Positions 60,405-64,000 of a stretch of 64,000 nucleotides of DNA are shown piece after piece. Each line of letters begins with the position of its first letter. Position 1 is the stretch's first letter. Under the pieces are notes generated by a model. The model did not search any database. It was given only the letters and a program-made list of their open reading frames with translations, and was not told the origin of the DNA. Location of the stretch: NCBI GenBank assembly GCA_965214295.1, contig OZ243944.1, forward strand, positions 124,001-188,000, in the 5' to 3' direction. The position numbers and the translations under genes are program-made. Origin of the DNA: JAJDUF01 sp965214295. Lineage in GTDB: Bacteria > Chloroflexota > UBA11872 > UBA12225 > JAJDUF01.

Positions 60405-60806
60405 TCAATCCTCGCGTACTATTCTAACCCATACCTCCCGCTGTCGCGGACCGTCGAATTCGCCGAGGTAGACTGCCTGCCAGCGCCCCAAGGCCAGCTT
60501 GCCCTCGGCTATGAAGACGGTAAGCGAGACGCCCAACAGCGAGGAGATCAGGTGTCCCCCGGCGTTTCCCTCGTAGTGGCGAAAACGGCTTTCCTCACCC
60601 AGCAGGTCGGTGAGGCCGGTCAGCATATCGCGCGGCACGTCGGGATCGTCGTTCTCGTTGATGGTCAGACCGGCGGTGGTGTGCGGCACGAACAGCACAC
60701 AGCGGCCTTCCCACACTCCAGACGCCCGGACCACCGCCTGCACCCGCTCGGTGATGTCCACGAGCTGACGATGCGCCCGCGTCTCGATTGCTAGGACCTG
60801 TTTCAC
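60405..60806 (-). CDS. YjbQ family protein (UPF0047)
   Basis: The 133-aa product has the family motifs 'LFVPHTTAGLTINENDDPDV', 'RHYEGNAGGHLISSLLG' and 'LALGRWQAVYLGEFDGPR'. Family members have been given thiamine-phosphate synthase activity in some annotations, but their cellular role is unclear. The start is GTG 60806; an upstream TTG at 60848 is possible. Part of the minus-strand unit cysO-cysM-HAD-yjbQ-DUF1232. Confidence 0.9.
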   Translation of the reverse strand: MKQVLAIETRAHRQLVDITERVQAVVRASGVWEGRCVLFVPHTTAGLTINENDDPDVPRDMLTGLTDLLGEESRFRHYEGNAGGHLISSLLGVSLTVFIAEGKLALGRWQAVYLGEFDGPRQREVWVRIVRED

Positions 60807-60872
60807 GGTACCGTTCGCTTCCTGCCGCAGTATAGAGGCCGACTGCAAGCAGCGGCAACGACCCGGTGGTGC

Positions 60873-61778
60873 TCACCCCCTACCCGGGGCACCGGCCAAG
60901 GCGTGCAAGTTCTCCTTGAGCGCCGCCATCAGCGCCGGCAGATCGTCGAACACGTAGTCCGGCTCGTTCGCCGTACCCCGGGCCGCCGCCGCCGCCTCAG
61001 CGGTCGTCACTCCCGTCAGCACCAGGACCGTACACAGGCCGGCGGCCTGTCCCGCGGCAATGTCGGTCGAGAGACCATCGCCGATGATCGCCGCCGCCGC
61101 CGGCGCCACGCCCAACCCCGCCAGCGCCACCTCCAGCATCGTCCCGTTCGGCTTGCCGACGATGTAGGGCGCGCGGCCCGTTGCCGCTTCCAGAAAGGCC
61201 AGGAGCGCACCGCAGCCCGGCGCAAAGCCCGTCTCCAGTGGATACCGGCGGTCGGGGTTGGTGCCGATGAAGCCGGCGCCGCGGTCTAGCGCCCGCATGG
61301 CCCGCTGCAGCCGCCCATAGGTGACGTGAACGTCCAGTCCGACGACAACCCACTCCGGACACTCGTCGTCGAGGCGAAAGCCGGCCGCGAGCAGCGGCCG
61401 GACAATCCCCTCCCCACCGATCACGAGCACCCGTGCCTCGGGTCGCGCCACCCGCCGCAAATACACCGCCGTCGCCTGGCCCACCGTGACTACGGCCTCG
61501 CTCGGCACCTGCATACCCATGCCGGCGAGCCGCTCCGCGTACTGCGCGGCCAGGAGCCGGGAGTTGTTCGTCACCAGCCGGTAGGAACGGCCGGTGCGCT
61601 CTAGGTAGGCCAGGAAGTCGGCGGCGCCGAGCAGCGGCTGCCGCCCGCGATAGATCACGCCGTCCAGGTCAATCAGGAAGGCGCGCCGGCGCACCAGCGG
61701 CGTCCCGGCCGGCCCAAGCTGCACCCGAGCGTGCTCGGCCGATGCGGCTTGCGGCTCGCCACCGTCCCGTGCTACCAC
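60873..61778 (-). CDS. HAD-IIA family hydrolase (NagD-like)
   Basis: The 301-aa protein has the HAD motifs 'FLIDLDGVIYRG' (nucleophile Asp), 'LVTNNSR', 'VGKPNGTM' (Lys) and 'IIGDGLSTDIAAG' (acidic pair), with a C2 cap as in NagD and 4-nitrophenylphosphatases. It should dephosphorylate small metabolites. The GTG at 61778 overlaps the cysM stop (GTGGTAG), indicating coupling; GTG 61724 is the alternative. Confidence 0.92.
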   Translation of the reverse strand: MVARDGGEPQAASAEHARVQLGPAGTPLVRRRAFLIDLDGVIYRGRQPLLGAADFLAYLERTGRSYRLVTNNSRLLAAQYAERLAGMGMQVPSEAVVTVGQATAVYLRRVARPEARVLVIGGEGIVRPLLAAGFRLDDECPEWVVVGLDVHVTYGRLQRAMRALDRGAGFIGTNPDRRYPLETGFAPGCGALLAFLEAATGRAPYIVGKPNGTMLEVALAGLGVAPAAAAIIGDGLSTDIAAGQAAGLCTVLVLTGVTTAEAAAAARGTANEPDYVFDDLPALMAALKENLHALAGAPGRG

Positions 61779-62704
61779 CAGAGCTTCCCTCGGATATGGG
61801 ACTCGATCTCGGCATACGCGCTGGTCCACAGCCCGGTGCTGAGGTACTTCCAGCCGCCGTCCGGCAACAGCGCCACTACGCTCCCCTCGTCCAAGCGGCT
61901 GGCCCAGCGGCGCGCCACATGGACAATAGCGCCACTCGACACACCGGCAAAAATTCCCTCCTGCTCCAGTAGCTCGCGTGTTGTCGCAAAGGCCGTCTCG
62001 CTATCCACCAACATGCGCGAATCGAGCAAGTCGAGGTCCAGAATGGGCGGCACAAAACCGTCGGCCAGACTACGCAAGCCCGACACGGCCTCACCCTGCT
62101 GCGGCTCTGCGGCAACGATCTTGACCTCCGGGTTGAGTTCCCGCAGCCGACACCCCACCCCCATCAGCGTGCCGCCGGTACCGAGGCCGGCCACAAAGGC
62201 CGTCACGCCAGGGAGATCGCGGGCAATCTCGGCCCCGGTGCCTTCATAGTGCGCCTGGATGTTGGCCGGATTGCCGTACTGGAAGGGCAGATAGTACTCG
62301 GAATCGCCCGCCAGCTCCGCAGCCACCTCTATCGCCCCATTGGTGCCGCGATCCCCAGGCGAAAAGACCACCCGTGCGCCATAGGCCTGCAAGAGCTGCA
62401 CACGCTCCCCGGAGACGTTCTCCGGCATCACCACGGTCACGGGATAGCCGCGCAAGCGCCCCACCAATGCCAAGCCGATCCCGGTATTGCCACTGGTCGG
62501 CTCCAGAATGGTCTGGCCCGGACGCAGCACCCCCTCGCGCTCGGCCCGCCGGACCATCGCATACGCAACCCGGTCCTTGACGCTGCCGGTGGGATTTTGC
62601 CCTTCGAGCTTGGCATACAGCCGCACGCCCGGCTTAGGGGAGAAATGCGTGATCTCGACCAGGGGAGTATTGCCGATGAGGTCCAGAATACTGCCGGCTA
62701 CCAC
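61772..62704 (-). CDS. cysM: Cysteine synthase, CysM type
   Basis: The 310-aa PLP enzyme has the Schiff-base Lys in 'NPTGSVKDRVAYAM' (~43), 'EPTSGNTGIGLA', the phosphate cup 'GLGTGGTLMG' and 'FAGVSSGAIVHVA'. The C-terminus ('YLSTGLWTS...GKLWW') resembles mycobacterial CysM, which uses O-phosphoserine and the thiocarboxylated carrier CysO. The adjacent CysO-like gene supports this over plain O-acetylserine sulfhydrylase. Start is GTG 62704 after GGTAAGG. Confidence 0.94.
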   Translation of the reverse strand: MVAGSILDLIGNTPLVEITHFSPKPGVRLYAKLEGQNPTGSVKDRVAYAMVRRAEREGVLRPGQTILEPTSGNTGIGLALVGRLRGYPVTVVMPENVSGERVQLLQAYGARVVFSPGDRGTNGAIEVAAELAGDSEYYLPFQYGNPANIQAHYEGTGAEIARDLPGVTAFVAGLGTGGTLMGVGCRLRELNPEVKIVAAEPQQGEAVSGLRSLADGFVPPILDLDLLDSRMLVDSETAFATTRELLEQEGIFAGVSSGAIVHVARRWASRLDEGSVVALLPDGGWKYLSTGLWTSAYAEIESHIRGKLWW

Positions 62705-62791
62705 GGCCTTACCGACTCCCGATGTAGAGTGAGCAGTCCACCGTTCATACTCCCATAGGATTGACGCCGGAGCACCGACCTGCCAGCGCCC

Positions 62792-63079
62792 TTAGCTGCC
62801 GGCGCTCCCTCCGGCCACGGCCGGCAGGATCGAGACGACGTCGCCGGTGGCGACCGACGTGCCCAGCCCATCGAGATACCGAATATCCTCATCGTTGACG
62901 TAGATATTGATGAATTGGTGCAGCTCCCCATCCGGGCCGGTGATATCGGTGTGCAGGTCCGGGTACTGCTGGCCTAGCTCGTTGAGCAGGCTGCCCACCG
63001 TCCCGCCCGCGGCTTCGATCACACTTTGTCCCGCCACGTGCTTCCGCAGCATGGTCGGCAAGCGTATCTGGACTCCCAT
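62792..63079 (-). CDS. cysO: CysO-like sulfur carrier protein (MoaD/ThiS fold)
   Basis: The 95-aa ubiquitin-fold protein ('GTVGSLLNELGQQYPDL', 'FINIYVNDEDIRYLDGLGT', 'GDVVSILPAVAGG') carries sulfur as a C-terminal thiocarboxylate. After the Gly-Gly there are four more residues (SAGS), so the active end must first be exposed by cleavage, or the tail is tolerated. It is 87 nt upstream of cysM. GAGGGACG precedes the ATG. No Mec-type protease gene or activating E1-like gene is in the window. Confidence 0.92.
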   Translation of the reverse strand: MGVQIRLPTMLRKHVAGQSVIEAAGGTVGSLLNELGQQYPDLHTDITGPDGELHQFINIYVNDEDIRYLDGLGTSVATGDVVSILPAVAGGSAGS

Positions 63080-63437
63080 ACGTCCCTCTTCACATTACCC
63101 CGGGGAGCAGCCACTCTTCACCCCCCTGTAACGGGCCAGCCCCGGCCGTAGAGCAGCCTTCCTGCTCTCGGTGGGATAGTGTAGCACAGGCCGGCTCCCG
63201 ATCCGTACCCGCGCCGGTCACCCGGAGCGAGCGCACCCGGCCCCCTGCACAGCGGCGGGACCATAGAGGCGCCCGAGCACCCACTACGGCAGCCTCCCCG
63301 GCGCTGGATTTCCGTTACCCGGAAACGACCGGACCCCCTCCTGCTATCATCGCAAACAGGCTTGGCCCGGCAGCGGCACAAGCCGGTCCGCACCCGCTTA
63401 CCCGCAGTGCCAATTCCCGCTCCGAAAGAAAGGCCCG
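63080..63437. promoter_or_regulatory. Divergent intergenic region, cysO / M16 peptidase
   Basis: The 358-nt gap holds two extended -10 elements: TGCTACACT on the minus strand (63178-63186) toward cysO and TGCTATCAT on the plus strand (63342-63350) toward the peptidase. It contains no gene; short GC palindromes fill the rest. Confidence 0.5.
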
Positions 63438-64000
63438 GTGCATAGCATGGCGAACACCGCGGATATTATCGAGACGAGACTGGACAACGGCCTGAAGGTA
63501 CTCACCAAGGAGGTCCGCCACGCACCCATCGTCAGCTTCTACGTCTGGTATCGGGTGGGTGGACGCAACGAGCGCCCCGGCATCACCGGTATCTCCCACT
63601 GGGCGGAGCACATGCTCTTCAAGGGCACCCCCACGCTCAAGAAAGGCGCCATCGGCACCCTCGTCGAGACCCACGGTGGCAGCTGGAACGGCTTTACCTG
63701 GGTAGACTTCACCGCCTACTTCGAGACGCTTCCCAGCCGGCACCTCGACCTCGCCATCCGCATCGAATCCGACCGCCTGGCCAACGCCCTCTTCGACCCC
63801 GACGAGGTGGAGTCCGAGCGCACGGTGATTATCTCCGAGCGCGAGGGCGCCGAGAACCAGCCATTCTTCCACCTGCACGAAGAAACCGTGGCCGCGGCCT
63901 TCAAGGTCCATCCCTACGGGCAGCCGGTCGTGGGTTGGAAGAGCGATCTGCGCCGGATCACCCGCGAGGACCTCTACTCCTACTACCGCACCTACTACAC
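63438..64000 (+). CDS. M16 family zinc peptidase (5' part, runs off window)
   Basis: The open frame continues past the window end, giving at least 187 residues. It has the inverted zinc motif HxxEH in 'SHWAEHMLFKGTPT' (about residues 55-68), preceded by 'DNGLKVLTKEVRHAPIVSFY' and followed by 'SERTVIISEREG', where the third ligand Glu lies. M16 peptidases (pitrilysin/processing-peptidase type) cleave peptides in a clam-shell chamber. GTG 63438 sits behind AAAGG; the ATG at 63447 is equally in frame. Confidence 0.9.
   Translation, partial: MHSMANTADIIETRLDNGLKVLTKEVRHAPIVSFYVWYRVGGRNERPGITGISHWAEHMLFKGTPTLKKGAIGTLVETHGGSWNGFTWVDFTAYFETLPSRHLDLAIRIESDRLANALFDPDEVESERTVIISEREGAENQPFFHLHEETVAAAFKVHPYGQPVVGWKSDLRRITREDLYSYYRTYY

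Noticed and set aside
59875..60471. Plus-strand 198-aa frame
   Set aside because: The DUF1232 signature lies on the minus strand in the same place.
1..64000. tRNA, rRNA, integrase or transposase genes
   Set aside because: Read for T-loop-like and conserved rRNA words and for transposase motifs; none convincing was seen, though a covariance search was not possible.

Overview
The window is high-GC, gene-dense bacterial DNA. The gene repertoire best fits a Chloroflexota lineage: a merR-type hspR inside a dnaK-grpE-dnaJ-clpB operon, a ykoFEDC thiamine importer under a TPP riboswitch, Tat-type lipoprotein solute-binding proteins with collagen-like stretches, CocE, LLM-flavin and phytanoyl-type enzymes, and abundant short palindromic intergenic repeats. 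The assignment is inference; no rRNA or tRNA gene and no transposase was seen.

Region 1 (1-5.9 kb): a MarR regulator, a lipoprotein, a histidine phosphatase, a CocE-type hydrolase and a luciferase-like flavin oxidoreductase. Region 2 (5.9-19.8 kb): an apparent carbohydrate-catabolism island. A minus-strand unit (O-methyltransferase, SDR, large toroid protein) faces two tandem-duplicated solute-binding lipoproteins, then two Asp-box (sialidase-fold) proteins, two Gfo/Idh oxidoreductases and a sugar isomerase/epimerase. Several members are paralogous pairs, so the island grew by local duplication; an O-methyltransferase scar lies between the two binding-protein genes. No ABC permease is present.

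Region 3 (19.9-29.5 kb): a small coiled-coil membrane protein between direct repeats, a B-box/TPR membrane protein, a pair of KAEGR-repeat membrane proteins (one truncated), an acyl-CoA ligase-ACP-acyltransferase fusion overlapping a metallo-beta-lactamase-fold hydrolase, an AbrB-PIN toxin-antitoxin pair, an amidohydrolase-like protein, a DUF192 lipoprotein and Mrp/ApbC. Region 4 (29.9-36.9 kb): TPP riboswitch, terminator and ykoF-ykoE-ykoD-ykoC, then two NAD-dependent epimerases. Dispersed repeats have entered the coding sequence of ykoD and of the second epimerase.

Region 5 (37-49.4 kb): an apparent proteostasis super-operon on the minus strand, lon-dnaK-grpE-dnaJ-hspR-clpB (plus a SRPBCC gene), driven by a consensus promoter overlapped by a HAIR-like inverted repeat, the site type bound by HspR. 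A class A penicillin-binding protein lies upstream. Region 6 (49.7-52.7 kb): panC, panB and a phytanoyl-CoA dioxygenase-like gene. Region 7 (52.9-58.5 kb): a heterodimeric ABC exporter flanked by two copies of a small membrane-protein/winged-helix module, one decayed, and an orphan type I-E-like mini-CRISPR (three repeats, two spacers). Region 8 (58.5-64 kb): nadA with a perfect palindrome in its leader, DUF1232, YjbQ, HAD phosphatase, a cysM-cysO pair for carrier-protein-dependent cysteine synthesis, and the start of an M16 peptidase gene cut by the window end.

Start codons were chosen from ribosome-binding sites, overlaps and family length; many differ from the longest open frame.
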